Assembly (NCBI GenBank): GCA_964023205.1 | Contig: OZ026835.1 | Coordinates: 39,157,083 to 39,221,082 of the forward strand | Length of the DNA stretch: 64,000 nucleotides | Direction of reading: 5' to 3' | DNA from: Lutraria lutraria | Taxonomy: Eukaryota; Mollusca; Bivalvia; Venerida; Mactridae | Shown here: positions 26,491 through 37,977 of the stretch, in pieces | Numbering within the stretch: the stretch's first letter is position 1 | Layout of the letters: each line of letters opens with the position of its first letter | Notes under the pieces: generated by a model | Seen by the model: the letters and a program-made list of their open reading frames with translations, nothing else | Told to the model about the DNA's origin: nothing | The model's database searches: none | Made by a program: the position numbers and the translations under genes

Positions 26491-28149
26491 AACTTTGGAC
26501 ATTGTATTAAATTGATGGATGGTTCCATATTAAGAAGTTGGAAGTAAATGCCAAATGTGACATCTCCAATAATGTCCTCTTCGAATTGATAATAATTAAT
26601 TTGTTACATACACAAAGTAAGTGTGTCTTGCAGGTTAATGTCCTTGTTGTTCATTTGCCATCTACTACGGTATCTATTAGAGAATGGTCTGTAAAAGTTA
26701 ACAAATTTATTCCAAATGTACTAGATATGCATGATACAAATGCCACCCTAGGGAAAAATAAAACATGGCTTTTTATTGACTGATCGCCTTTATTCGGTTG
26801 TCAATTTATTCTAAATAATCAATTTACAGGACATGTATTTTTTCAGAACTTGCCACTAACACAGGGTTGACAGTTTTTATAGAACTACTGAGCCACAAAC
26901 TCGATATGACAGTGACGTATTTTCGGAATAATCTAATGTAGCTACAATAAACGTCTTCACTCTTTCGATATATGTACTTGATAGTCATATAAGATCAGGA
27001 AACAGAGATGTAGATGGGAATCTGTATACCATGAAATCCACACTGTATCTCTGGTTAAATGATGATTTAAAGTAGGTTATATATCGGGTACTTTTAAATT
27101 CATTTAATTGCTAAATCGCACACTAATTATGTCCTTAACTTCTGAATGTGAATGACCTTTTTTCAGAATCGAATCAAAATACCACAGAACAAATCTGAAT
27201 GAAAACAGATGCCACACAAGAAGACATGTTATAGTGAGTTAAGGGGACACAAATCTCAACTTTCAAAATAAAACATAGAAAATAGTCACATGGCCAGTTG
27301 AAATAATTACTTGGGGAGTCTATACAAAAGTATTGGTAAGTTGTTAAAACATTAGTGTAAACATGTTATATTCACTATTTGAAGGATATAGACCAGCTAC
27401 CACTGATTAATCAAGAAAACAACACCGTTAAAAACGGTTTATGAAAGTACATTCAAACTCAAAATGTAACGAACAGTTCGTGAACCAAATTAGTTTTTTA
27501 ACAATACGAAGTAACACTGAACGTTGTACGAATCCATTTTTTGGTTGACATAATCGCGTTTACTGAAACGACCAAACAAACATTCGACATTTCGACAGGA
27601 CGCCATTTTTTCATTCGTTAAAATGTAAACAAAACAAATATCTGTGCGATTAGACATTTAAAGCTGTGACAACACATGATAAGTAATGCATAATGTACCT
27701 AAGACATATGGGATTCTCCATTAAGACGGTAAGTCTAAAACACTTCTTTGATTTCTGGTTCTTTCTATTTGAATCATGGTTAATTGTAGAATGTTTACGA
27801 TCATTTTCATTTTCCCACGGCTTCTGACCGATTCACTGAAAATAATTCGTCCGCGAAAGGAACGGTAACTCGAATTATACTAAACAGGTGGTGGCACGTG
27901 TTTTTTTTTTGTTAAATGACAAGGATTTTTGAAAGAATATCGTTTATTTACCAACATTAGAAAATATACTTATATCCGTGTAAAGATTATAAGTTTTATT
28001 CGCTAAGGGGAAAAATAGTTAAATAATGGACTATAGTTCAATTTTCTTATAGTCAAGGTCGAATATTGGACGATACCATTGTAAAGGTAATCACTGTAAA
28101 TTGATTGCCAAAATCATCTTAAATTCGTAGTGAAGTGTCATTCACGTGA

Positions 28150-28755
28150 ACCAGAGTCGTGGTGTATTGGATAAGGTGGCATGTACATACACATAATAGT
28201 TTTACACAAATGAAGCAGATGTGGGTGGTTCCAACTCAGTCAATGGCACTTTCTTTTTAAATTATTATATACATTTATTTTTATTATGCATTCATTGAAA
28301 TAGGTTTGTTCTTGTTACATGTATGTAAACACACTGAATAGTACCTTTTTGTATAATAATTTCAAAAGAGAAAAGGGAAAGAAGAAATGCATTATTTTCT
28401 GATGTATTTCTCAAATATTGTTTTCTTTTGCACGAAATCGCGAATACAAAAGTTATTTCAAATACTATACACATTTTACACTTAAACCGGCTTCTACTTA
28501 ATATATATTTACTCCACAATTAAAATAGTATATAAATGCTAATTACCCATGTGAGGTTATTATATTTTTGTTAATTTAACGGAATAACTTAGATAAAACA
28601 CTTTTAAACATTATTTTCTTATCGATATATATAATGCTAACTTTTATTTAAAATAAAAAAAAGTTAAAAATAGAAAGTGATATCCAACATCAGACGCAGT
28701 CCTAAAGATTCGCTAACCTTATGCCTTACCGACTGCGCCACAGAGGACAATGATA
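28150..28755. repeat. Inverted pair of tRNA-like heads
   Basis: On the plus strand near 28,158, AGTCGTGGTGTATTGGATAAGGTGGC resembles a tRNA start and box A, with a poor box B at about 28,225 (GGGTGGTTCCAACTC). On the minus strand from 28,750, GTCCTCTGTGGCGCAGTCGGTAAGGC resembles another tRNA start with a degenerate box B (GATGTTGGATATC). Both heads point inward from the outer ends and are followed by ACTTTCT and AT-rich arms that are partly complementary. Neither folds into a credible functional tRNA. The layout echoes 552-792. Confidence 0.45.
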
Positions 28756-29284
28756 TAATGTTTCATAGATTGCTCTATAACACATGACAATAGTAGTCGT
28801 GTTACCTAAACATTAACAAATGGGATCTTCCATGTATACAATAACATTGCTGACCTAAAAATTGAACTATATGTTTCCGATCGAAGACATTTCCGGTTTG
28901 AGTTGTGAAGTAATTCCGCTATAAATTTCGAAAAGTAAACAAAACAAATAAGGAGACCAAAATTGCGATAATGAGTAATCAGTACGCAGATCAAAGTAAG
29001 TATTAATGCCAAAACATTATGCTTTCATTTATTTACTTTTTGTCGTAGGCACATGCCATGTCTTCAACTTTATAAAGGTAAGTGCATGAAATATGTGGTT
29101 TTACTATCGCACTGACCCAATTTATCGAAATCCCGTGCAAAGTGTTCTTGAGATATCAGTAAATAGTATGGTGTCTGTGAAGGGATATTGTAGGAAATAA
29201 TAATATGCGTAAAGTTCAGTATTAGTCGCTATCATAATGTATAAAGTGTCTTGTTATCTCTGGTAACCTTTTTTATTTTTTTAT

Positions 29285-29715
29285 ATGTTTAACCAGGTTT
29301 TCCAAGGCAAAGGCTATTTTATTGGCGAATGTCGGCGCACGGACAGGCGGGCGGGTTGCAGGGCGAGCTTCCACAATTTCTTCTGGACGCAACTTCTCCT
29401 ACAATTCTGAAAGGATTTCAACCAAACTTTTACACATAACTATTTTATAGTACCCTATGCATTTTAGGGATTTTGTGATATGATCCCTTTTGGCCGATCT
29501 ATGACCTCGTGTTTTATTATGTGCATAACCTATGTGATATATACAGTATATATGGGGAAATGCTCTATTGGACGCAACTTCTTCAATTCTAAAGGGACTT
29601 CGACCAAATTTTCACAGAACTACTATGATCAAGTATCAAATCGTTTTTAAATTTCTTTTTTCTAGTAAACGATCACATGGCCATTTTGCCCCCTCTTGTT
29701 TATTGTTATTTTATT
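29285..29715 (+). repeat. Dispersed repeat with internal direct duplication
   Basis: It begins AGGCAAAGGCTATTTTATTGG and has a locally GC-rich patch (GGCGCACGGACAGGCGGGCGGG). It then carries two related blocks, TGGACGCAACTTCTCCTACAATTCTGAAAGG... at 29,378 and TTGGACGCAACTTCTTCAATTCTAAAGGG... at 29,570. The base composition and repeat layout differ from the surrounding AT-rich DNA. Similar CGGACGG-rich repeats are widespread in bivalve genomes (recollection, not verified). No coding frame. Confidence 0.55.
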
Positions 29716-30310
29716 GATCCTTAATATATAAATTGATTAATAAATACTATGAACGAAAATTGAATTTGTGATTATTGTTACTGACACGTATTTTGATAAG
29801 TCACAGAACTGGCTAAATAAGCTTAACATGAAAATTATCAGAAAATATGATACACTTTAAATGGCAAGGGGAAATTCTAACTATTGACTGTTTTGTTCCA
29901 TGGCACTTTTGACCACCATACCTTTTAATCTGTACTTCTTTATGAGCAAAACAGATCGTGTTTTTACCTGGTAGTGTGTGTAATAAAATGAAGTTAGCAG
30001 TGTTAATCCTCATTATTTCAAATAAATTTCACTCGTACTACATTGATAAATGTTTTGACATTGTGTAGTGCATAATACTTTTTTGAAATATGAATTAATT
30101 TTTGTGTTTGAATGTACGCGAGAATTTGTTCTTATATCCACATGAGCTTTGCCATTTTATCTTTTTTCTCCATTCTTGTCAACATTCCTTTCAGTGCAAA
30201 TATGACTTGAAATTACATTGATTTCTTTTACTTAAATACAAGCCTATTCTTAATTTTTAATTCTTACCATACCCCACCCGCTTTAGATAATTGTCAGAAA
30301 TTGTGTCCCC

Positions 30311-30989
30311 TTAAGTTTAGTGGTCATAGAGATGAATCAAGAAAACAAGAATACTGTAAGTGCTAATGTAAAAATATTAGTCGGGCTACTTAGCGGGAGC
30401 CATCTACTTGAAAATGTAATGTACATAATTTCCTTACATTTGTTAATAAACTGTTCGGCCCTTTCGACAATGTCCACTTGATATAAATGACGTGATTATT
30501 GTCCAAGTGTCGGCTATCTTTGTCTTATAACATGATTCCTGAATAAAAGCAAATAAGTATTCGAGTAATCAGACACAGAATACTTAGTTATAAAGCATCA
30601 TCTCGTCAGTTTGTTTTAACATCTATTTTCCAACTCTAAATAAAAACAATTTATGACATTTTGGTATTTTTTTTTCTCCCGTATTGGTAGATCGGGGGCT
30701 GGTTGTTCTTTGGCCTGTCTATCTGGTTGCTTGTACAAAACTCTAACATTGTCTTTTAAATCAAAACGCTTCCACCTAGAATCATCAAACGTTTATATTA
30801 TATTGGTTCCTCATGACAACCTCTACCGGACCCGTGTATTTCAGGTGATAAGTCATGCTCACGGGGGCATTGCGTTTTAAAAAGTCCGTCTTGTTATCTA
30901 AGAAATGCTTCATAGTCTTGTTCCGAGCATCTCCTTAAGTCTACATGGGTGCTGTCTACAGATATAATAATTTGTTTAAAAATAGTTCC
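30311..30989. other. Spacer with a 75-codon frame of unknown meaning
   Basis: The first tens of bases continue copy III of the triplicated unit. The segment 30,650-30,880 has moderate GC and a 75-codon plus-strand frame with no recognised motif. It may be 5' sequence of the LINE that follows, but no reverse transcriptase motif is readable there. Confidence 0.4.
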
Positions 30990-32330
30990 CTATTTAATAT
31001 CAAAATCAATAGCATAATGTTAAAGCTTTTAATCCTGGAGTAGATTGTTCCCTGTATGTAGATGGTTTTCTTATATGTTTTAAATCTCGGAACATGAACA
31101 TTATCGAAAGACAACTACAACAATGACTTCATAAACTCTAAACTCTCAATTCGTTGAAGACCTCCATGTGAATTTAGGATCCATTGCTGAGTACAGAGTA
31201 CCAGAAATCCCGCCCTGGACCCATACATCAGTAGAATTTCGCTTTGACCTCAGTTGTGACAAAACGTCAGACACAGACAGTGGCACTTTCAGACCGATTA
31301 CCATGAAGTGAAAGAAACTTACCATACACATCAACCAATTTTTGCTGAATGCTCTAAAGACGGTGATACTGTTGCAGGTACAGCAGTATCTGGAAAGAAA
31401 ATTTAAAACATATCATCTTCCGGACAAGTTCTCTGTTTTTTCAGCTGAAATTAAGACCATTTGTCTTGCCCTTGATCTCGCTTAAGAATCCGATCATATT
31501 CATTTCATCATTTTCTCAGATTCGTTATCTGCATTACAGACCCTACACAATATGCATATGGAAAGTCCCCCTGTCTATGTTATCCTCGAACAAATCTCTC
31601 GCCTCGTTATATCGAAAGAATTTGTATTCTGCTGGATCCCAGGTCACATGGGTTTTAAAGGTAATGATAGGGCTGATGCAGATGCTAAATCAGCCTTTGC
31701 ATTGCCGATTTCAGACGTCAACGTTCCACACACTGATTTTAAATTTCCCATTTTTAACTGTATCACAATGGGGTGCTGTCATTGGCATCAAACTTCACTC
31801 CGTCAAACCAACCCTCGGCGAATGGCACCCCTCTTACAGGTCCAATCGTCAAGAAGAAGTAATAATATCTAGATGCAGAATTGGTCATTCTTATTTAACT
31901 AATTATTGGCTTCTCACAGGAGAAAAAACACCAGAATTACGTATTCCATGCGGTGCATCGCATTCTATCAGACATGTTCTTGTTGACTGTATCGACCTTC
32001 CGCCAATCCGTGCAAAACCTTTTATTGTTCAAAACTGTCAAACCTAAAACCATTATAAGCTACTTAAGGAAGTAGGACTTTATAGTAGACTGTAATACCT
32101 TTTCAAACACTTTTCAAACACATTTTTATTTAGTATTTTTTTTGCCATCACCATTTAATTTTAAACCTATTCATGTCAGTCAACCTTTAATTACTTTATT
32201 AATATTTTATTTTATTAGGTGACTTATCACTATTGATTTCCCCTTTCAATATTTATTGCGCGCTATATGACCATTCGATGTCGATACGCCATAAAACAAC
32301 ACTAAACCACTAAACCGGACAAAACATAGT
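30990..32330 (+). mobile_element. 5'-truncated non-LTR retrotransposon (LINE) with RNase H
   Basis: The plus strand holds the 3' end of a LINE second open reading frame. A relic of the reverse transcriptase active-site region (LYVDGFLICFKSRNMNIIERQLQQ, 31,050-31,120, where YADD/YVDD is expected) is followed by an RNase H domain and the C-terminal cysteine/histidine region. A 3' tail comes next, ending in ATACGCCATAAAACAACACTAAACC (about 32,285-32,320), a typical LINE tail. RNase H-bearing LINEs belong to the I/Ingi/Jockey-type group (family knowledge). Several stops and frameshifts make it dead. The 5' boundary is uncertain. Confidence 0.8.
31420..32047 (+). pseudogene. LINE ORF2 C-terminus: RNase H and downstream domain
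   Basis: In one frame the sequence reads FSVFSAEIKTICLALDLA, a stop, then FIIFSDSLSALQTL. After the MHMESPP segment it continues FVFCWIPGHMGFKGNDRADADAKSA (31,620-31,695). These are the RNase H acidic and histidine motifs: AE, SDS, and H..GN..AD. A +1 shift near 31,740-31,850 leads to IGHSYLTNYWLLTGEKTPELRIPCG...IRHVLVDC, the usual region following RNase H. The in-frame stop after LDLA and the shift disable it. Confidence 0.82.
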
Positions 32331-33175
32331 CGAGTTTAATGAAGTTGTGAGATATACTCGTATGTAACAGTAACTGCACACCATACATCATATGTATTCC
32401 ACATATGACTGTATTACTCCTCTAGTGCCAGGATTGACGTCAAATTTGTTTTCTGTAGATTGTTTGCCTACGGTGGGGTAAATCAATCAATCATTGAATC
32501 AAGGCACACGATTTCCGAGTAACAATTCTGTTACATTTCCAAATGCAAGAACTCCAGACACATAAGAGACAGGAACGTCTGAATATATACAATTTTAATT
32601 TGTCGCTGGAACTGTGTGTGCGTAGATGGAATTTGTTTATGGTATGAATCCAAATAGTTGTTCTAATTTTTTCGGTGATGCCGAATAGTGATCGGAATTA
32701 AACTGTTTATTTTTGTGCCTTTGAGCTGGTTCTCAATACGTTTATTAAATTAAATGACATATTACAGAATGATCTTGATATGACAGATACATTATCTGGA
32801 TAAGTGATTACGATCATTCAAGGCACAAACATTTAGACCCTATACAATAACTACCTAACTATACATGTAACTATGTCCTTTAGATAGACAGCAATAAGTA
32901 CTCCGATGCCCTACCCCCCGGCATAATATAGATCGACAAACGCAATTTTCAACAAGAGTGTGATTAACTAAATCAGGTATTTGCGATTTGACTTGAAAAT
33001 AACGCTGAACTTAAAACCCGAAGATTGTTGCATAACGTTTCACAGAAAGTCTGGGTTTTATGGTCTGAATGCTTGTCTGGACGATGACGGTCTTAAATAT
33101 GAGCAAGACAAGTACATGCCAGCCAAACAGTCTATATATTCACGCCCGTTTAACACAGAACGAGCGTAATTTTTC
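32331..33175. other. AT-rich spacer, nothing recognised
   Basis: Only a 62-codon frame at 32,981-33,169 without recognisable motifs. No splice-bounded exon or repeat is convincing. Confidence 0.5.
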
Positions 33176-33367
33176 CTTCGGCAGACAGATCACCTAACCA
33201 TCATGTCTGGGAAGAACCAGTTCTAGTCCCCCATCCTCTGTAAGCATCTTACTTTCCCACATAAAGAGACATGTTCGGTAGCGGGGCTCGAACCCACGAC
33301 CCTCTATCAATGAGAGGTTACAGTGATTTGAAGTCAGCGACCTTAACCACTCGACCACGGAGGCGGG
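33176..33367 (-). repeat. tRNA-derived SINE, head and body
   Basis: On the minus strand from 33,367 it reads CCCGCCTCCGTGGTCGAGTGG (tRNA-Ser-like start and box A). A long variable arm follows, then a perfect box B GGGTTCGAGCCCCGC, and the body CTTACAGAGGATGGGGG...TTCTTCCCAGACATGATGG. It is better preserved than the copy at 22,275-22,500 but lacks the ...GGGGC.TAAAAC tail. This head is shared between copies, which makes independent tRNA genes unlikely. Confidence 0.8.
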
Positions 33368-34480
33368 TCACTTACATTTTTTATGCTTAGTAATGTTTTG
33401 TTATGTTATCCAAAGTATGAAAGAAGAAGAATTTAGAGGCACAGTACTGGAGTCGCAACATTACGCATGGAAGGCATCGAATTACGTCACATGTGAATCA
33501 ATATTTAGACGTTACGTAACGTCATTCAAAAGTTTAAATTTCCGCTATGAAAGTAATGTTTCGATAGAATATAGATATATGTATTCATAAAACTGCATTT
33601 AATCAACACTACATAGGTGGTAATTATATTACTTGAATGCATAGAATTTCGATATTGATTGGTTAATAAAAACAAAGATTACCACAGAGTACTATAGTGA
33701 ACAAACTATTGTTATATAGTACTAAACAGCTTTTATTAGATATTAATTTACAATGTGAACGTAAAAAACACCTAAGGCCATTTGATAAACGCGTCATAGT
33801 GACAGTAATTATATTACTAGACTGTCACCAGAGGTAGGAAGTGGAGACAGATAATCTAAGACAGTTAACAAAGTGTGAAAGGCGAAGTGTAAGTGGTTGT
33901 GAGACAAGGAAGAACGATTGCAATTAGAGAGAGAGAGAGATACATGCAAAGCGATACAAAGCTACACTTAAAAACATTTCTCCGTACAACTAGGCATTTA
34001 GGAACATGTTTAATATGCAATGTTTAGTAGTAATACATATAAAATTTAACATTGTCTGATTAAATATTGTACTCTATTGATATTTATGTTTTAAATTTTA
34101 AGTCACAAAACATAGTGTATTTAAGATACAAGTTTTTCAGTAATTCCATTGCATTATACGACTTACTTCGTCATTAATTTTGGTTTAAATTTAGATTATA
34201 GATCGTTTTCACAAGGACTTTTATATTGAAAATATACACCTATAAGCTTGTTGTTGCTTCAACTTCCTACATGGCAGACATTGAAGATCATCCATTCGTT
34301 TACGGAAAATTCACCGGAACTAAACATTCGGACCATCACTGATATTTTCGATGTTGTAAACATGAGCATGCGCAGTGGAACAAGTCTAAGCTTTTTATTG
34401 AAATCCCGTTGATTCACGCACGATTTCATTACAAATGTACTTCTAACTGTAAATACGGAAGTTGCGAATCCATGTGTGTA
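33368..34480. other. AT-rich spacer with a short GA microsatellite
   Basis: A (GA)n run lies at about 33,928-33,941. A 23-codon frame (MADIEDHPF...) starts at 34,271 but is too short to support as a gene or exon. No other feature recognised. Confidence 0.5.
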
Positions 34481-34882
34481 AATAAGTCCTTGCTAAGATA
34501 AGTCCTTTCATGAAACATTGAAATACTTTGAAGATAGACAAAGTCTGCATTTCGGCAATGCTAGATGATAATATCTAAAGATCAAGCAATCAATAATCAG
34601 TTTATCACAGACTATAAATTATGTTTCTTTATCTATGAGAGACAACTCTTCCACATACAAAACCGAGCCATTCATATTTGTATTTCCTTCTATTGGTCAT
34701 TAGTTATGAATAATACAACACTTTTGAATTTATTATTCACATTACATTATTTAAACTAACTGCCATTACTCCCTACCGATAGTTAGTAGCAAAGGTTTTA
34801 TTCTTATAAGGTTGTTACATGCTTGTCAACTCAAACACTGTTGATCGTCGACTAGTTTTACACTGTTCCCGACATTCCTGGG
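34481..34882 (-). other. Diverged 3' flank of an older SLC16-like array unit
   Basis: The stretch 34,540-34,690 (GGCAATG, AGATCAAGCAATCAATAATCAGTTTATCAC, GAGAGACAACTC, CCACATACAAAACCGA) is similar to 38,755-38,865 in the spacer downstream of other genes of the array. It runs directly into the exon-5 remnant at 34,815-34,880. This shows that the array once continued leftward and that this flank is older and more diverged than the recent duplication beginning at 34,883. Confidence 0.6.
34797..34802 (-). terminator. Candidate polyadenylation signal AATAAA of gene 1
   Basis: On the minus strand AATAAA lies 12 nt after the stop codon (34,815-34,817) of the exon-5 remnant of gene 1. It is close to the stop, and comparable signals are not visible right after the stops of genes 2-5, so it may be chance. 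Confidence 0.3.
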
Positions 34883-36161
34883 TGGGGCTAGATGGGGCCT
34901 GATTTTAAATCGTATATTGTCAAAATAAGAGAGGCTTGCACCCGCAGCGCTAGGATGAAAATCGATTAATCTGTCGCAACAATTTCCTTAGAAATCTACA
35001 ATATCGCCTAGTAGACATATTGAAGGTACGTTAAATTACAAATAATTGTAGCATTTCATAATCAAGGGTAAACTTACCTAATATACGGAAGGATATAAGC
35101 AAATAGCATACCGCCGAACGGAGCACTTGTTCCATGTACGGACAACATGAAAAGCCTCCTTCTATCTGTGAAATACTGACCGATGGCTATTGTCGAACAA
35201 ATAAGTGTGTTGTAGATCCCCAAACCTGAAACGACGATGCGTTTTAAAAGTGTTTGCGTTGGAAATACCATTATTCGAAAGAGTAATTTTTACTTATTTT
35301 TATATCACGAGTAAGATTCAATGCATATTGTTAGTTACGTAGTAATACTTATGTTTCAAATTGGTTGTAAGATTCTGAAACGTTCTATTGAGTAAAAGCT
35401 CTGAACTGTAGAATATTTGTAAACTATGTTACGTTTGCATATATGAAACATAGTAGTGCACACTTTTGTATAGATACTTACCGTATACTACTCCCAAAGT
35501 CAAGGTCATGTGCCAGACATTTGTGGTGAAATATGTTGACAGTACACCGACACTGGCGAAGATTGCGAAAATGATACTACTTTTTACTAGTCCAGTCTTG
35601 GGGATTAGTAAACCAGCTACAAATGCTGAAATGTTACATATCAGACTCTTTAGCACATTCAAAATGGAAAAGAACCGCAGTTTGTGACTTTGGCGAGCGA
35701 AGAAATGAAACTAACAACATTACAATACAAGTAAATACATCAAAAGTTGGAAGGTTATGTGCGTCACTTTTCTTATGGTTGGATTTTGCATGTACGTAAT
35801 TATGTGAGCAACATCATTTAGTGATTCATTTGCACATTGTATGACTTTGTTCACCAATAAATGTTTTTAAATGCATTGATTTGATAAAAGGATTACTTGT
35901 TATTGGTTGTCGAACTTCTATATATTCTAAATGTTCATTACGAACGTTTAATAGCACATGTGCAACAAATTAGATACCTGAACCTGGCGCCACACCGTAA
36001 GTCGTAGATTGAATCACAGAAGTTTCGGCTCTGGTCGTATTGAAGTCTTCCCTTATTTCAATAAATATGCTACCCATACTGTAGATGAATCCAACATACA
36101 GAAATGTTGAAATATAGGCGGTGATGAACACAAGCCATTTATGCATTTTTGACGTTACCAT
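34815..36161 (-). pseudogene. SLC16-like transporter gene 1, truncated (exon 4 lost)
   Basis: Exon 1 is 35,978-36,161, exon 2 is 35,482-35,625 and exon 3 is 35,078-35,225, all open with GT-AG borders and the same phases as gene 2. They encode the start MVTSKMHKW, helices 1-4 and the YF..RRRLF..S.HGTSAPFG segment near helix 5, about 159 residues. Exon 4 is missing. About 200 bp beyond exon 3 the intron abuts the last 66 bp of exon 5 (34,815-34,880), which ends in a T(S)RRSTVFELTSM-like tail with stop. Joining exon 3 directly to this piece at the nearest AG would be out of frame. At most it could make a half transporter; most likely it is a dead edge copy. Confidence 0.85.
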
Positions 36162-37977
36162 TGCTGTTAATGTTAGACATAAGAAGAGTGTAATGCCTTA
36201 TGAGTATGGATAGTTATTAAGAGTTAAAGATCTCATTAACAATACTTGAATCATCTTTAGGAATTAAGTTTCCTACGCTTAACACTACTGTATTACTATG
36301 AAATGTGTCATGTCCATGAACGTAAATGTCTTTTATGCTATCAGATTGAGGATGAAATCCATCTTGTTTTAAAAAATGTCAACTGTAGTACGCTCTACGA
36401 AAATACATTATTAAACACTATTTTGGGTTGAAATCAACAACCAAAAAATGTATAGAATTAATCTCGTCCACACATTAAAATAATTGTAAAAGATATTTCG
36501 ATTTATGCACCGAACATTTTTGACAGAGAAGTTGCTTTATGTTATTTTCACCATTTTTTCTCCACCCATATTTTAACTAGCTCATAGTAATAGCAATCGT
36601 TATGCCTGATTCATTTTTAATATTTTTCTTTTCTTTACTTTTTTCTTTGTCCTTTATCCTACAATAGTTTATTCGTCATATTTAGTTTATCACATACATG
36701 CATATACTGCTTGTTATAAATTATAAGTAACCACAGTCACAGAACGCTAACATACATTTCAATTTTGTTGTTATACCTCATTAATTGCATATATGTGTTT
36801 ATAGGTCTTCGCGCACTGTCCAAATTCAAGTCAGCTATAAACAGCAGACACATACTCAATGTAAAGTCTAAATCATAGTTTGTGCTGTGCGTATTTAAAT
36901 AAAGATGTCTATACTATGTATTGCATGTTAACATGTACCTGGAATCATGAACCAAAAGCCTGTCATCTTGGAATAACATAAACGTATCTAAGTATGAAAA
37001 CCACTTAATTAGAGCATGGTGTCGTTAGTAAGCAGACTAACAGAATATTTGTTATTGTTCTGGATAAAAAATATAACTGCAATTAATATTAAAAGGTCAC
37101 ACACCAGTTAACTGATAAAAGATGTTATGTTTGGTTCATATTCACACTTGTATACAATCAAAGCCCCCAATGCCCGTGTACAGAATGAACCAACAGGACA
37201 GTGCGAATTATATGTATTATAAGTTATCATGTTTATGTATTTATTCAGAACAATACAAACATACTGAAATTGCAAGTCTGCTCAAACATATTTTAACTTC
37301 TAAGTTATATTACAAGAAAGAACAAGTAATGATACATTTATTATCTTACCTTATTGTATTATTCAATCTGTATTTGAAAATTCAAATTATAAAATTATTG
37401 AAAAGTTTCATCACTACATAAACTTGTGAATATCCCAGCACTTCTAAATATAATATGTAAATATAAAAACTATATAGCAATAAATTACGTGCACGCAAGT
37501 TAACATAAATACTTCCTTCGTTGGACTTAATGAAATGCAGTTTGTTCTTCGGTCACTAAATCCAACTTCATATTCATGAACACGAACAAACATCATTTTG
37601 TTTTTAATTTGTTACCCAAGCATGTAAAATACAAAGCTTATTTGTTAAGGTAGTGTGCGACCTTTCCCCGACGTCATGGGTCAAAAATCGAATTTTCTCC
37701 GATTTTTCTGAAATTTTGCACAATGGTAGTATAGCATGTTCTTCGATTTTTGTTCGTTTCATTTTTTTTCTGTTTCTCGACCCGCTTCCTAGAAACGCCA
37801 CGAAAAATGTCAGCGGTGTAAAACCGACATTTTACATGCAAAATTGGTTCAAACATTCCACTATTGTAAAAAATAAATCAGATACACCAACTTCAAGCTC
37901 TCTTTCTGCGGAATAAGCTCATATAAGTTTTAATGGGGTTTTGTCGTCATTGTTTTCTTGGCGGAACTTTAAGCAAT

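Larger units (their letters stand above)
23150..27242. repeat. Triplicated unit, copy III
   Basis: Colinear with copy I from about 11,165 (GTGATGT...GCAGACATT..GxxTATGGxGCGAAAGACTG) through 15,860. The right end is cut by the TTAA-flanked element that starts at 27,243. Sequence just beyond that element (TTTAGTGGTCATAGAGATGAATCAA at 30,315) resembles copy II at 22,932, so copy III resumes briefly after it. Confidence 0.75.
27243..30310. mobile_element. TTAA-flanked non-autonomous DNA transposon, 3.07 kb
   Basis: The ends are GGGGACACAA and TTGTGTCCCC, perfect for 10 bp and similar for some further bases. They are flanked by TTAA at 27,239-27,242 and 30,311-30,314. TTAA target duplications are typical of piggyBac and Kolobok superfamilies; the purine-rich G-run end fits Kolobok somewhat better (family knowledge, tentative). 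No transposase frame is present: the longest interior frames are about 60-75 codons and unrecognised. It contains a nested pair of tRNA-like heads (28,150-28,755) and a dispersed repeat (29,285-29,715). It interrupts copy III of the triplicated unit. Confidence 0.7.

Noticed and set aside
26190..26528. 112-codon minus-strand frame over the conserved block of copy III
   Set aside because: The equivalent frames in copies I and II contain stops and indels, and no motif is recognised.
34271..34342. Short frame MADIEDHPF... as a possible first exon
   Set aside because: Only 23 codons, with no confirmed donor or downstream exon, so it cannot be supported.
37122..37421. 99-codon plus-strand frame, repeated at 51,659-51,958
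   Set aside because: Identical only because the duplication is recent; the diverged B-type spacer at 45,684 has indels that break the frame, and no domain is recognised.
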